Positions 49,477 to 60,096 of a stretch of DNA of 64,000 nucleotides are shown here, piece after piece (the first letter of the stretch is position 1; each line of letters begins with the position of its first letter). The DNA lies in assembly GCF_026241895.1 (NCBI RefSeq), contig NZ_JAPJIV010000021.1:1-64000 (forward strand), given 5' to 3'. The DNA comes from Pseudomonas sp. RIT-562 (GTDB lineage: Bacteria > Pseudomonadota > Gammaproteobacteria > Pseudomonadales > Pseudomonadaceae). A program made the position numbers and the translations under genes. The notes under the pieces are model-generated. The model was not told the DNA's origin. It saw nothing but the letters and a program-made list of their open reading frames with translations, and ran no database searches.

Positions 49477-50577
49477 ATGCAAACGATCAAACGCATTCTC
49501 GGTGCCGGCCTCTGCGGGCTGACGCTGTTGGCCAGCGCGGTGCACGCCGAACAACGCGAGCTGAGGGTCTACAACTGGGCCGACTACATCCTGCCTTCGG
49601 TACCCAAGGATTTCGCCAAGGAAACCGGGATCAAGGTGACCTGGGACACCTTCGACACCAACGAATCCCTGGAAGCCAAACTGCTGACCGGCAACTCCGG
49701 CTACGACCTGGTGGTGCCGTCGAACCAGTTCCTCGAAACCCAGATCAAGGCCGGCGTGTTCCAGAAACTCGACAAGTCCAAGCTGCCCAACTGGAGTCAT
49801 CAGGACCCCGAACTGCTCAAGCTGTTGAGCAAGAACGACCCCGGCAACCTGTATGGCGTGCCCTATATGGTCGGCACCGTGCTGATCGGCTTCAACCCGG
49901 CCAAGGTCAAGGCAGCACTCGGCGAAAATGCGCCGGTCGACAGCTGGGACCTGGTGTTCAAGCCCGAGAACATGGAAAACCTCAAGTCGTGTGGCGTCGC
50001 CATGCTCGACTCGCCGACGGAAATCCTGCCGCTGGCCTTGCACTACCTGGGCCTGGACCCCAACAGCCAGAATCCGGACGACTACGAAAAAGCCAAGGCG
50101 TTGATGATGAAGATCCGCCCGTATGTCACCTACTTCAACTCCGCAAAATACATGACCGACATAGCCAACGGTGACATCTGCGTTGCCATTGGCTACTCCG
50201 GCAGCTTCTATCAGTTCGGCAACCGCGCCAAGGAAGCGGGCAATGGGGTAGTCGTCGATTACCGCCTGCCGAAGGAGGGCGCGCCGATCTGGTTCGATAC
50301 CTTCGCCATTCCCAAAAGTGCGAAGAACGTCGAGGAGGCCCACCAGTTCCTCAATAACTTGCTGGACCCGAAAGTCATTGCCCCGATCAGCGACTTCCTC
50401 GGCTACCCCAACGCCAACAAAGACTCGCTGGTGCTGATCAACAAAGACATTACCGGCAACCCGAACCTCACTCCCACCAGCGAAGCGTTGAAAACCCTGT
50501 ATGTGGTGCAGCCACTGCCGCAGAAGCTGGAGCGGGTGCGTACTCGGGTCTGGACCAGTATCAAGTCCGACAAATAA
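49477..50577 (+). CDS. Polyamine (putrescine/spermidine) periplasmic binding protein, PotF/SpuDE type
   Basis: A 366-residue protein with a signal peptide cleaved after AVHA (24), then the PotF opening LRVYNWADYILPSVPKDFAKETGIKVTWDTFDTNE. Ligand-pocket residues typical of the family appear in YDLVVPSNQFLE, VPYMVGTVLIGFNP, ICVAIGYSGSFYQ and IWFDTFAIPKSAKN. No permease or ATPase is adjacent, so it must work with a transporter elsewhere. GGGGA precedes the ATG. It may supply the glutamylation pathway at 0.3-3.6 kb, which is inference. Confidence 0.9.
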   Translation: MQTIKRILGAGLCGLTLLASAVHAEQRELRVYNWADYILPSVPKDFAKETGIKVTWDTFDTNESLEAKLLTGNSGYDLVVPSNQFLETQIKAGVFQKLDKSKLPNWSHQDPELLKLLSKNDPGNLYGVPYMVGTVLIGFNPAKVKAALGENAPVDSWDLVFKPENMENLKSCGVAMLDSPTEILPLALHYLGLDPNSQNPDDYEKAKALMMKIRPYVTYFNSAKYMTDIANGDICVAIGYSGSFYQFGNRAKEAGNGVVVDYRLPKEGAPIWFDTFAIPKSAKNVEEAHQFLNNLLDPKVIAPISDFLGYPNANKDSLVLINKDITGNPNLTPTSEALKTLYVVQPLPQKLERVRTRVWTSIKSDK

Positions 50578-50637
50578 CCCCTCGACCTAGCTCGTTGGCA
50601 GTAAAACGGGGAGGGTGCCCAAGGCCAGAAACGGCTG

Positions 50638-52809
<2,172 letters not shown>

Positions 52810-52910
52810 GGGTATACCCGATCTGGTTTTAATATCCGAGGGGTGCGGCTGCGGGTAGGTTCAACCGGCTTGATCGAATGCGCGTGATTCGGCGTTTAAT
52901 GCCTGATTAT

Positions 52911-52948
52911 GGGGTTTGGGGAGCAATGGAACCAAAAACCAACGTAAG
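52911..52948 (+). repeat. Left terminal inverted repeat, Tn3 type
   Basis: 38 bp with GGGG at the outer tip and TAAG at the inner end, including five A in GGAACCAAAAACC. Weaker similarity to the right end continues about 35 bp further inward (CTACCACCTC, TTCAGA). The remaining part of the 361-bp gap before hcp (about 52985-53155) holds its promoter and no ORF. Confidence 0.85.
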
Positions 52949-53170
52949 CCCTACCACCTCTGTTCAGAGACCTCTTCCCAGGCATCCGCTTCGATAAAGC
53001 AATTGCGCATCGTTTCGCGACATGCCCACAGATTTACCTGATCAGGTCTTTCACGGAGCTGCCGCTGGAGCTGGGTGCGACATATTTGGTATATCTTTTC
53101 GGAAATGCCCTACATTCGGCCTGCTCCCGTCTCAATAGACTGCCCACTCTGAGCACAAGGAGTGAAACGT

Positions 53171-53671
53171 ATGGCTAATCACAGCTACATGACCATCACC
53201 GGAAAAAAACAAGGTCTGATTTCCGCTGGTTGTTCCAGCCAGGACTCTATTGGGAACAAGTGTCAAACTGGCCATGAAGACGAAATTATGGTGCTGGCTT
53301 ATTCTCATAATATGGCCGCTGGTAATGACGGAACCACGTCAGGTGGCCGTGGTAAACATATGCCCGTCGTTCTTACAAAAAACATTGACAAATCTACGCC
53401 TTTGTTAGCTAGTGCTCTTCATGAAGGCGAAGAAATTGAGTGTAAAATTAATTTTTATCGAACTTCATCTGCTGGTTTTCACGAAAAATATTTTACTGTA
53501 ATGCTAGGTGGCGGCCGTATTGCCAATTTAAGCGTTCAAGTACCGCATGCCATTCATATGGGCGACGCGCAGCCACAGGAGCTTATGGCCATTAGATATC
53601 GTGAGATTAGCTGGGTACACCACCAAGCAAGTACAAGCGCCTATAGCTCTTGGGGGAGCGAAGGTGAATGA
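53171..53671 (+). CDS. hcp: T6SS tube protein Hcp (orphan)
   Basis: A 166-residue Hcp: MANHSYMTITGKKQGLISAGCSS, then HEDEIMVLAYSHNM, GRGKHMPVVLTKNIDKSTPLLASALHEGEEI and CKINFYRTSSAGFHEKYFTVMLGGGRI, the family's beta-barrel pattern. Hcp rings stack into the tube and chaperone small effectors in their lumen. AGGAG lies eight bases before the ATG at 53171. No other T6SS gene is in the window, so this is an auxiliary copy riding in the Tn3-type unit. Its stop overlaps the start of the putative effector. Confidence 0.9.
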   Translation: MANHSYMTITGKKQGLISAGCSSQDSIGNKCQTGHEDEIMVLAYSHNMAAGNDGTTSGGRGKHMPVVLTKNIDKSTPLLASALHEGEEIECKINFYRTSSAGFHEKYFTVMLGGGRIANLSVQVPHAIHMGDAQPQELMAIRYREISWVHHQASTSAYSSWGSEGE

Positions 53672-54362
53672 ACAGTCATGTGATATTCATGATGTAGCCA
53701 AAGCAGCTTCTGACCTAGTTGCATTAGGGTGTACGATTGGCGCTTCGAATTTCTATGATGGCGTTACCCAGCTTCAGTTCAGTTCAATTGTCTCTATTTA
53801 TGTGAACGAAGTTATAAAGGATGTTAATGACGGTGTAGTAAGTGCTTGGGAGGGAGTGAAAGAGATAAGGGAGGAATATGCTGACTTATCTTCCAAGGCT
53901 CTTTTCTATGCTCAAAACGGCATCGGGGTTGGTGCCGGGGCCATTCAGGTTGAGGTAGGCATCGCGGTTACGGGGGCTTCATATGGTTTGGGAGCACCAG
54001 TAGGTGCGTTTTTTGTCGCACACGGCGTTAATAACATGTATGAAGGTGGGATGAATATCTATAACGGTCTTGCTGGCCCGGCAGCACAGGGGCCTACTAG
54101 GCGAGCCTATCAATCCTTTTTGGGGGATGATTATAAGGGGGATATAGCATATGGAACCATCGACTTAATTTTGTCTGCTGGTGGTATGATGCGGCCAATA
54201 CGCAAGACGGATTCAGTACAACTCTTCAGGCGAGATCCTCTGAATTATGAGTCGGCATACCAACAAACCGGTAAGTTAGCTTTATTTTTCGAAGCCTTAG
54301 TTGATTCAATTACAATTAACTCTATGATTTCCGTAGAAAGACCTAAAATAAAAAACAAGTGA
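53664..54362 (+). CDS. Putative Hcp-linked T6SS effector, DUF4225-like
   Basis: A 232-residue protein from the GTG at 53664, which has GGGAG six bases upstream and overlaps the hcp stop by 8 bp; an open frame back to 53547 is ignored. The central glycine-rich hydrophobic stretch (NGIGVGAGAIQVEVGIAVTGASYGLGAPVGAFFVAHGVNNMYEGG, about 95-145) is what I recall of DUF4225 proteins found behind hcp genes. It could be membrane-active. The C-terminus holds YGTIDLILSAGGMMRP. Base composition is AT-rich. Toxicity is inferred from position and family, not shown. Confidence 0.6.
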   Translation: MNEQSCDIHDVAKAASDLVALGCTIGASNFYDGVTQLQFSSIVSIYVNEVIKDVNDGVVSAWEGVKEIREEYADLSSKALFYAQNGIGVGAGAIQVEVGIAVTGASYGLGAPVGAFFVAHGVNNMYEGGMNIYNGLAGPAAQGPTRRAYQSFLGDDYKGDIAYGTIDLILSAGGMMRPIRKTDSVQLFRRDPLNYESAYQQTGKLALFFEALVDSITINSMISVERPKIKNK

Positions 54363-54579
54363 ATGGCGATTTTGGCCACCATACATTACGTAGTCTGGGA
54401 ATATAAAAACGCAAGCAAAAGGTGACGATAATAAGGAACACAACGCCGCTGACAACCCAATAGGGTGTGCCTTCCAGGGGGAACACTTTTGTTATCCCCC
54501 ACACAACAATCATTGTATAGCCCATAGAACAGCCGATAACAACCAATCCCAAACTTACTAGATATCTTATCGTATACAT
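54343..54579 (-). CDS. Small two-TM protein, candidate immunity protein
   Basis: A 78-residue protein with two hydrophobic segments (about 6-30 and 40-60) and a basic, aromatic tail (RFYIPRLRNVWWPKSP). AGGG precedes the ATG at 54579. Its 3-prime end overlaps the putative effector gene by 20 bp in convergent orientation. A small inner-membrane protein next to a possibly membrane-active effector suits an immunity role; no homologue was recognised. Confidence 0.5.
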   Translation of the reverse strand: MYTIRYLVSLGLVVIGCSMGYTMIVVWGITKVFPLEGTPYWVVSGVVFLIIVTFCLRFYIPRLRNVWWPKSPFTCFLF

Positions 54580-54844
54580 GCCCTATAAAATCCCTTGGCT
54601 ATAGATCCATAAACTAATATACCTTAAATTCATGGGGTAAGTGCAACGCTTGAAGCAAGAGACTGAGAACTCACCGCTGGTAGAATCCAGGCTCTCACAC
54701 CAAAGGACCCAAGCAGCAAAGAAAAACCGAGACGCTGGTTTTCTCGAAGGTAAACTCAGATCTAATCAGTCATCGCCCAGGATGACCCCGCTCAGATCAA
54801 TATGGGCACGACTGTCCCTCCCTCAAGCTAAGGCGCTTGCGCAC

Positions 54845-55048
54845 CTAAATATCGTCGTCTGGATTACGCAGTGGCCGCAGCTCACCTCGGGCGACCTCTT
54901 CCGGTACCGCGAAAGAGTACCGTCCCAACATATTGATGTGCTCGAAGATCAGCGGCGACAGCCGAGACAGATCCTCGTCCAGCACCGGGTGGGAAGAAGG
55001 TTCTGAGCGGAGGTGGTAGAGCTTACGTTGGTTTTTTTTTGGTTCCAT
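54845..55048 (-). pseudogene. Remnant of a Tn3-family transposase (C-terminal end)
   Basis: A 67-codon frame whose last 40 residues (LSRLSPLIFEHINMLGRYSF, then ARGELRPLRNPDD) match the conserved C-terminus of Tn3-family TnpA. It reads inward from the right inverted repeat, whereas in an intact element tnpA ends beside its repeat, so the region is rearranged. The stretch 54580-54844 has no convincing gene; its start (TAAATTCATGGGGTAAGTGC) resembles the end of another insertion element, which I could not identify. Confidence 0.6.
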
Positions 55049-55063
55049 TGCTCCCCAAACCCC
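55022..55063 (-). repeat. Right terminal inverted repeat, Tn3 type
   Basis: Reverse complement of the left repeat, but with nine A instead of five in the homopolymer, making it 42 bp. Direct repeat ATTAT follows at 55064-55068. Confidence 0.85.
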
Positions 55064-55098
55064 ATTATCAGCTTGAGTACTAAAAGTGGCCTCAACTG

Positions 55099-56010
55099 TC
55101 ATTCCAACCAAGCCGAATGCAGCGTCGGAAACCGACCCTGCAACCACACGATAAACGCCTCCACTTGCGGCGCCAGGTGCGTGCGGCTCGGGTACAGCAG
55201 GCTGACCGGGCGTGGTTGAGGGCGGTAGGGCTGGAGAATCTCCACCAGGGCGCCGCTGGCCAGATATTGGCTAACGGCAATGCCCGGCGCCTGGATGATC
55301 CCGAAACTCGCAACGCCGCATTGCACGTAGGCGTTCGACTCGGTAACGGTAATGCCGGGGTTGCTGATAAATGCCTGGTCGTGGCCCTTGACCGAGAAGT
55401 GCCACGGCAGCGTCCGGTTGTTCTGGCCGGAAAGAAAATTCACCCCGCGATGCGCGACCAGCTCATCGAGGTTGGTCGGCTCGCCGTGCTCACTCAGGTA
55501 AGTGGGGGCGGCACAGGTCACCATGGTAGCCATGCCAATGGGCCGGGCGATCAGGGAAGAGTCCGGCAACTCGCCGATGCGCAGGGCACAGTCAATCCCT
55601 TCGCCAACCAGATCGACAGTACGGTCGGTGACCCCAAGTACCATGCTCACGCCCGGGAAATCCGTGGTGAACTCCTTGAGGCTGGTCATGAATTCAACCT
55701 GGGCGAAGGCGGTGGGAATATCGATACGCAGCCGTCCGCCCAGCGTCGCGCCGGTTCGGTCGAACATCGAGGTCGCGGCAGAAATACTGCCGAGGATTTC
55801 CTGCACACGCTCATAAAATCGCTCGCCTTCTGCCGTAAGCGTCACCTTGCGCGTGGTGCGCTGAAACAAGCGCACGCCCAGCGACGACTCCAGCTCCTGG
55901 ATGTACCGGGTGACCTGGGGGCGCCCGATGTCCAGGGATTCGGCGGCCTTGGTGAAACTCCCGAGCTCGGCAAGCCTGGCGAACAGTTGCATCGATTGCA
56001 GCAATTGCAT
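55099..56010 (-). CDS. LysR-family regulator divergent from an alcohol dehydrogenase
   Basis: A 303-residue protein: N-terminal helix-turn-helix (SMQLFARLAELGSFTKAAESLDIGRPQVTRYIQELESSLGVRLFQRTTRKVTLT) of the CrgA/AaeR-like LysR group, effector domain from about 90 (LGGRLRIDIPTAFAQVEFMTSLKEF). GGGAGAAG precedes the ATG at 56010. The gene starts 137 bp from the divergent dehydrogenase, its likely target. Its stop is 31 bp beyond the transposon's target duplication, so the insertion did not break it. Confidence 0.9.
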   Translation of the reverse strand: MQLLQSMQLFARLAELGSFTKAAESLDIGRPQVTRYIQELESSLGVRLFQRTTRKVTLTAEGERFYERVQEILGSISAATSMFDRTGATLGGRLRIDIPTAFAQVEFMTSLKEFTTDFPGVSMVLGVTDRTVDLVGEGIDCALRIGELPDSSLIARPIGMATMVTCAAPTYLSEHGEPTNLDELVAHRGVNFLSGQNNRTLPWHFSVKGHDQAFISNPGITVTESNAYVQCGVASFGIIQAPGIAVSQYLASGALVEILQPYRPQPRPVSLLYPSRTHLAPQVEAFIVWLQGRFPTLHSAWLE

Positions 56011-56146
56011 GGCGCTTCTCCCAAGGCGTTTGTTGCTTTTTAACAGAACAATCATGTCATTTCATGCGCATTTATTGCGTTCCTTCAACAGGGAAAGATG
56101 CATGCAGGGCACAGAGGTGCCGCCACCCGCTGTTTGGAGATTCACA

Positions 56147-57157
56147 ATGAAAGCCTGGCTACTGAAAGATTTCGGACTCGACAATCTGCAACAGGGTGAA
56201 GTCCCTACCCCCGAGCCCAAAGCTGGCGAGCTGCTGGTAAAGGTCGGCGCCGTGTCGCTGAACTTCCGCGACAAGGCCATCGTCGATGGCATTTATGAAC
56301 CGCACAAGGTGCCGCAAGACCTGATCCCGGTAAGTGACGCCGCCGGTACGGTGGTCGCAGTCGGCGACGGCGTGACGCGCTTCGCCGTCGGCGACCGGGT
56401 CAACTCGCACCTGTACTCGCGCTGGCTCGATGGAGAGCCGGGGCCCCATGAACCGGATTACTGCTTCGGCTCGCCACTGCCAGGCGGGTTGGCCGAGTAC
56501 ATGATCATTCACCAGGACAGCGCAGTGCGTGCGCCCGACAACATGAGTGATGAAGAGGCCGCGACCTTGCCGATTGCCGCGCTGACTGCCTGGTACTCGC
56601 TGGTGGATTTCGGGCAGATTCAGCCAGGCCAAACCGTGCTGGTCCAGGGCACAGGCGGAGTCTCCATCTTCGCCGTGCAAATCGCCACGGCGCTCGGCGC
56701 CAGAGTCATCGCCACCTCCAGCAGCGACCAGAACCTGCAAACCGTCATGGCGCTGGGTGCCGTGGCAGGTATCAACTACCGGACCACCCCCGATTGGGCA
56801 GAGGAGGTGCTCAAACTCACCGACGGCAAAGGCGTTGATCTGCTGCTGGATGTGGCCGGCGGGGTAGGCATCAATCAATCCATCGCGGCCACCAAGGCAG
56901 CCGGGCGTATCGCGCAAATTGGTTTCCTGACCGGGCAGACCGTCGAGCTCAACCTGATGCCCTTGATCTTCCGCCAGACCACCTTGCGCGGAATTGCCGT
57001 GGCACCGCGCTCATCGTTTGACCGGATGAATGCGTTCTTGAGTGAACAGCGGATTCGGCCGGTCATTGATCGGGTCTATCCGTTTGCACAGGCACGGCAA
57101 GCCTACGAGCATTTGGCGAGGGGGGCGTTCGGGAAGGTGGTTATCAAGATTGATTGA
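56147..57157 (+). CDS. MDR-family NAD(P)-dependent alcohol dehydrogenase/quinone oxidoreductase
   Basis: A 336-residue MDR protein: GroES-like domain (KVGAVSLNFRDKAIVDGIYEP, residues 30-50) and Rossmann domain with GQTVLVQGTGGVSIFAVQIATALGARVIATSSS. The catalytic Zn Cys of classical alcohol dehydrogenases is replaced by NFRDK, as in quinone reductase-like members, and the structural Zn cluster is missing. GGAG precedes the ATG at 56147. Substrate unknown; regulated presumably by the divergent LysR protein. Confidence 0.88.
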   Translation: MKAWLLKDFGLDNLQQGEVPTPEPKAGELLVKVGAVSLNFRDKAIVDGIYEPHKVPQDLIPVSDAAGTVVAVGDGVTRFAVGDRVNSHLYSRWLDGEPGPHEPDYCFGSPLPGGLAEYMIIHQDSAVRAPDNMSDEEAATLPIAALTAWYSLVDFGQIQPGQTVLVQGTGGVSIFAVQIATALGARVIATSSSDQNLQTVMALGAVAGINYRTTPDWAEEVLKLTDGKGVDLLLDVAGGVGINQSIAATKAAGRIAQIGFLTGQTVELNLMPLIFRQTTLRGIAVAPRSSFDRMNAFLSEQRIRPVIDRVYPFAQARQAYEHLARGAFGKVVIKID

Positions 57158-57727
57158 GGACACGAAAGGCAGGCGCTGATCCTGTAGGAGTGAGCTTGCT
57201 CGCGATGACGGTCGAACATTCGAAATTGAGATCGAGATCGAGTGAGACGAAGCATGGCGAGCAGGTTGCCAGAGTAATTATGGGTCAAATGCTCCCCGAC
57301 TACACCGGCCAAAAAGTCTGCGGCATCACCGTCCATTTCCTGCCCAGCGACGAGATCCAGGTCAGCACCTTCTGCTACGCCTACGGCAGCCCCGAGTCTC
57401 CGATCAAAAAGCACGCATCATCGTTTACGTCCATCGCCAGCAAGCTGGCTCCTACAGTGGGCTTGGGTTGATCCTGGGAGTGCACCCCGAACAAGCAATC
57501 GCGAGCAAGCTTTGCTCCCAGAATGGGATTTCTTTCCTGCAAGAACTTTGCGCACCGCTGCACAGTCCGCAGCAAATCCCCAAACCAACCAAGCTAAAGC
57601 ATGCCCAATCTATACCTGCGTATGCTACCGAACCCTCTCCCTGCGCTGCACACTTGCTCTCCAGGCGAACCGCCGTTCTCACGCTCGAGACAGCGGCTTT
57701 TTGCCTCACCTGAACAGGAGAGCGATC
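57158..57727. other. 570-bp gap: REP fragments and a possible gene remnant
   Basis: REP copies of two subtypes lie at about 57184-57207, 57433-57455 and 57497-57520. Between them, plus-strand codons from about 57281 to 57410 encode LPDYTGQKVCGITVHFLPSDE and on to CYAYGSPESPIK, which reads like the conserved tail of a real protein but has no ribosome site and runs into a REP. I take it as a possible decayed gene; no family recognised. The last 170 bp probably hold the promoter of the MBL-fold gene. Confidence 0.5.
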
Positions 57728-58672
57728 ATGCTTAAGTCTGTGAGCAACACCGCCGAATCAGCCCATCACGCCACCGCCTCTCTAGGCGCAGTCGGTTTTG
57801 AAGAGCTGGTGCCGTCGCGCTACGCATTGCGGGTCGGTGACATCGATGTGCTGGTGGTCAGCGATGGCGTGCTGCCGCTGCCGACTTCGACCATGTCCAC
57901 CAATGCCGACCCCGTCGCCCGCGCGGCCTGGTTCAAGGACATGTTCCTGGGGCCGGATGCGTTCGATTGGGCGCTGAATGTGCTGGTGGTGCGCAGTGGC
58001 GAGCAGGTCATCCTGGTCGACGCCGGGCTGGGTGGGCAGTTCCCCGGGTTTCCGCGGGCCGGGCAGTTCCCGAAACGGCTGCAGGCGGCGGGTATCGACC
58101 TGGGGTCGGTGACCGACATCGTCATCACTCACATGCACATGGATCATGTCGGAGGGCTGCTGGTGGATGAGGTGAAAAACCGTCTGCGTGCGGATGTGCG
58201 CATTCATGTGGCGGCGATGGAGGTGGAGTTCTGGGAGTCACCGGATTTCACTTACACCGACATGCCGTCGCCAGTACCGGACGTGCTGCGGGCAACGGCC
58301 AATCAGTTCATCAACCTTTATCGCCACAACGTGCGCACGTTCGAAGACGAACATCAAGTGGCGCCAGGGGTGGTGGTCAAGCTGACTGGCGGCCACACGC
58401 CGGGGCACAGTGTGGTGTATGTGGATTCGGGCGGCGAGCGGTTGACCTTCGCGGGTGATGCGCTGTTCCCGGTGGCCTTCGAACACCCGGACTGGCACAA
58501 CGGTTTTGAGCATGACCCCGAAGAGTCAGTGCGCGTCAGGGTGCGCCTGATGCGCGAGGCGGCGGCCAGCGGTGAGTTGCTGGTGGCGACTCACTTGCCT
58601 TTTCCTTCGGTGGGCCGGGTGGCTGTCGAGGGTGATGCCTTTCGCTGGGTGGCGGCGTTTTGGGATTATTGA
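57728..58672 (+). CDS. MBL-fold metallo-hydrolase (MPH/AHL-lactonase-like)
   Basis: A 314-residue protein with the binuclear Zn motif HMHMDH at residues 135-140, further ligands in GGHTPGHS and FAGDALFP, and a final VATHLPFPSVGRV. Overall layout matches methyl-parathion-hydrolase-like and AttM-like lactonases of about 300 residues. No signal peptide was seen, unlike MPH. AGGAGAG precedes the ATG at 57728. Substrate not determinable; a lactone or ester is likely. Confidence 0.88.
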   Translation: MLKSVSNTAESAHHATASLGAVGFEELVPSRYALRVGDIDVLVVSDGVLPLPTSTMSTNADPVARAAWFKDMFLGPDAFDWALNVLVVRSGEQVILVDAGLGGQFPGFPRAGQFPKRLQAAGIDLGSVTDIVITHMHMDHVGGLLVDEVKNRLRADVRIHVAAMEVEFWESPDFTYTDMPSPVPDVLRATANQFINLYRHNVRTFEDEHQVAPGVVVKLTGGHTPGHSVVYVDSGGERLTFAGDALFPVAFEHPDWHNGFEHDPEESVRVRVRLMREAAASGELLVATHLPFPSVGRVAVEGDAFRWVAAFWDY

Positions 58673-58710
58673 CTGCTTGTTGGGCTGGAGCTTGGAACCG
58701 CAGTGGCCCG

Positions 58711-58788
58711 ATCGCGAGCAAGCTTTGCTCCCACAGGTGTTGAGCAAGCTTTGCTCCCACAGGTATCGAGTAAGCTTTGCTTGCACAT
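58711..58788. repeat. Three partial tandem REP copies
   Basis: GAGCAAGCTTTGCTCCCACAGGT occurs twice and a diverged copy (TAAGCTTTGCTTGCAC) once, with about 28-bp spacing, downstream of the MBL-fold gene. They are half REPs of the GAGCAAGCT subtype. Confidence 0.75.
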
Positions 58789-58808
58789 AAAGGGGGCGCT
58801 CGCCGAAT

Positions 58809-59099
58809 TTACGGCCAGGTGTCTGTTAACCGCCGCTCCAGCTCTTCGAGGTCCGCCATGCCCAGCACTCGGGTGGTATTGAGGCCACGCAGGTAGCCAC
58901 GCAACTGATTGGCAGTGTCCCGCGCCAGGTCCGGGTCTGGCGCGGGATCGCCCAGCAGCACGCTTTCATACTGCACCAGATATTCGGACACCCGTTCACG
59001 GTATTCGGGCAACACGGCGTCGCGGATAAAGTCAAAAGTTCTCAAGTAGCGACCCTCATCGATCTTGTTAGGTGGCCTGCCCACCTGCACGGCGGACAA
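58809..59099 (-). CDS. Small conserved hypothetical protein
   Basis: Up to 96 residues, acidic and mostly helical (TFDFIRDAVLPEYRERVSEYLVQYESVLLGD, LARDTANQLRGYLRGLNTTRVLGMADLEELERRLTDTWP). The frame opens at a TTG (59099); GTG codons at 59090 and 59084 are alternatives and no start has a good ribosome site. Amino-acid composition and codon use look genuine. No function recognised. Confidence 0.5.
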   Translation of the reverse strand: MSAVQVGRPPNKIDEGRYLRTFDFIRDAVLPEYRERVSEYLVQYESVLLGDPAPDPDLARDTANQLRGYLRGLNTTRVLGMADLEELERRLTDTWP

Positions 59100-59240
59100 C
59101 TATTGCTAGAAGTAATAGTGACCATCACGAAAGGCAAGTTCTACTTTGCAGGGAATACCCGGAAAATCACCGCCATCGAACACGGCGACGCAGTTCTGCT
59201 GCTGAATTCACCGACATTTTTTATTTTCAGGACGAGATCG

Positions 59241-59582
59241 ATGCGCGCTCTTTTGGTTTCTTTCATGGCGTTCGCCGCGCTGCTGCTGGCCGGTTGCGCG
59301 TCTGCGCCGAACGACCCGACGCTGACATTGCAGACCAGCAAAACCCCGGCGCAGTACGCCGACTGCGTCGTGCCCAAACTGCAAGGCAGTGCGTTACACC
59401 CGACCGTCTCGCAGACGCAGCGCAGCTACCGGATCGTCGTGCCGAGCAAGATCTCGGCGGACAACGTGCTGGAAGCCTACAAGGCCGGCAACGGCGGCAA
59501 GGTGTTCATCTACGAGCGCCACTTGCTGGCTTCGAACCTGCTGCCTTCCAGTTTTGAACGAGCTGCACAGGACTGCATCTAA
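59241..59582 (+). CDS. Small lipoprotein
   Basis: A 113-residue protein with a lipoprotein signal (LLVSFMAFAALLLAGC, Cys19 in the lipobox) and a short periplasmic domain with two further Cys (ADCVVPKL and AAQDCI) that may form a disulfide. AGGA precedes the ATG at 59241. An open frame back to 59103 is probably not used. No family recognised. Confidence 0.75.
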   Translation: MRALLVSFMAFAALLLAGCASAPNDPTLTLQTSKTPAQYADCVVPKLQGSALHPTVSQTQRSYRIVVPSKISADNVLEAYKAGNGGKVFIYERHLLASNLLPSSFERAAQDCI

Positions 59583-59635
59583 GGTGTAACGCTTTCTACA
59601 GAGCTCCTTTGGTTGGCCGCAACCAGCCATTTTTT

Positions 59636-59670
59636 AACCCCGCACCTCATTCGGTCGCGGGGTTTTTTTT
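59636..59670. terminator. Bidirectional intrinsic terminator
   Basis: AACCCCGC (59636-59643) pairs with GCGGGGTT (59657-59664), with T-runs on both outer sides (TTTTTT before, eight T after). It separates the convergent lipoprotein and HiuH genes. Confidence 0.88.
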
Positions 59671-59675
59671 GCGTT

Positions 59676-60086
59676 TCAGTTACCGCGGTAGGTGGAAAAA
59701 CCGTAAGGGCTGAGCAGCAGGGGGATGTGGTAGTGCGGCACGGTGCCGTCCACTTCGAAGATCACCGGCACTTCCGGGAAGAAACTGGCAATTTTGTGCG
59801 CCTTGAACCACTCGCCGGTCTTGAAGGTGACGCGGTAGGTGCCTTTGCGCAGCTCCTGACCTTCAGGATACAACCCGGTGACTCGGCCCTGCTCGTTGGT
59901 TGCGGCGCTGTTGAGCATGTCCCAGTTCTTGCCGTCCTGTTTTTCCAGGGTGACATTGACGCCAGGGGAGGGCAGGCCGTCCTGCAGGTTCAGCACGTGC
60001 ACGCTCAGCGGGTTGGCTGCGGCCGATGCCAGGGTCGACAGGGCGCTCAGGACCACGCCGGCGAAGAGCGATTTTAATACAGTCAT
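59676..60086 (-). CDS. hiuH: Periplasmic 5-hydroxyisourate hydrolase (transthyretin-like)
   Basis: A 136-residue protein with a signal peptide (cleavage after ASA, 22) and the transthyretin-like fold: LSVHVLNLQDGLPSPGVNVTLE, PHYHIPLLLSPYGFSTYRGN. The C-terminal YRGN is the family's YRGS with Asn for Ser. It hydrolyses 5-hydroxyisourate to OHCU. Its periplasmic location and its position beside an HprRS-like system parallel E. coli hiuH, which is under HprRS control. Ten bp separate it from the HbpS-like gene upstream. Confidence 0.9.
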   Translation of the reverse strand: MTVLKSLFAGVVLSALSTLASAAANPLSVHVLNLQDGLPSPGVNVTLEKQDGKNWDMLNSAATNEQGRVTGLYPEGQELRKGTYRVTFKTGEWFKAHKIASFFPEVPVIFEVDGTVPHYHIPLLLSPYGFSTYRGN

Positions 60087-60096
60087 GGTGATTTCC

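Larger units (their letters stand above)
52911..55063. mobile_element. Tn3-type transposable unit carrying an Hcp/effector/immunity cassette
   Basis: The unit is 2,153 bp. Both ends begin GGGGTTTGGGGAGCAATGG and continue to ACGTAAG, a Tn3-family 38-bp inverted repeat (compare Tn3: GGGG at the tip, GGAAC-AAAA inside, TAAG at the inner end). Both are flanked by the direct repeat ATTAT (52906-52910 and 55064-55068), a 5-bp target duplication as in Tn3 elements. It contains hcp, a DUF4225-like gene, a small membrane-protein gene and a transposase remnant. No intact transposase or resolvase is present, so movement would need one in trans. The interior is clearly AT-richer than the chromosome. Confidence 0.82.

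Noticed and set aside
54641..55006. 121-codon plus-strand frame inside the transposon unit
   Set aside because: No ribosome site; its second half is antisense to the transposase remnant and no family is recognisable.
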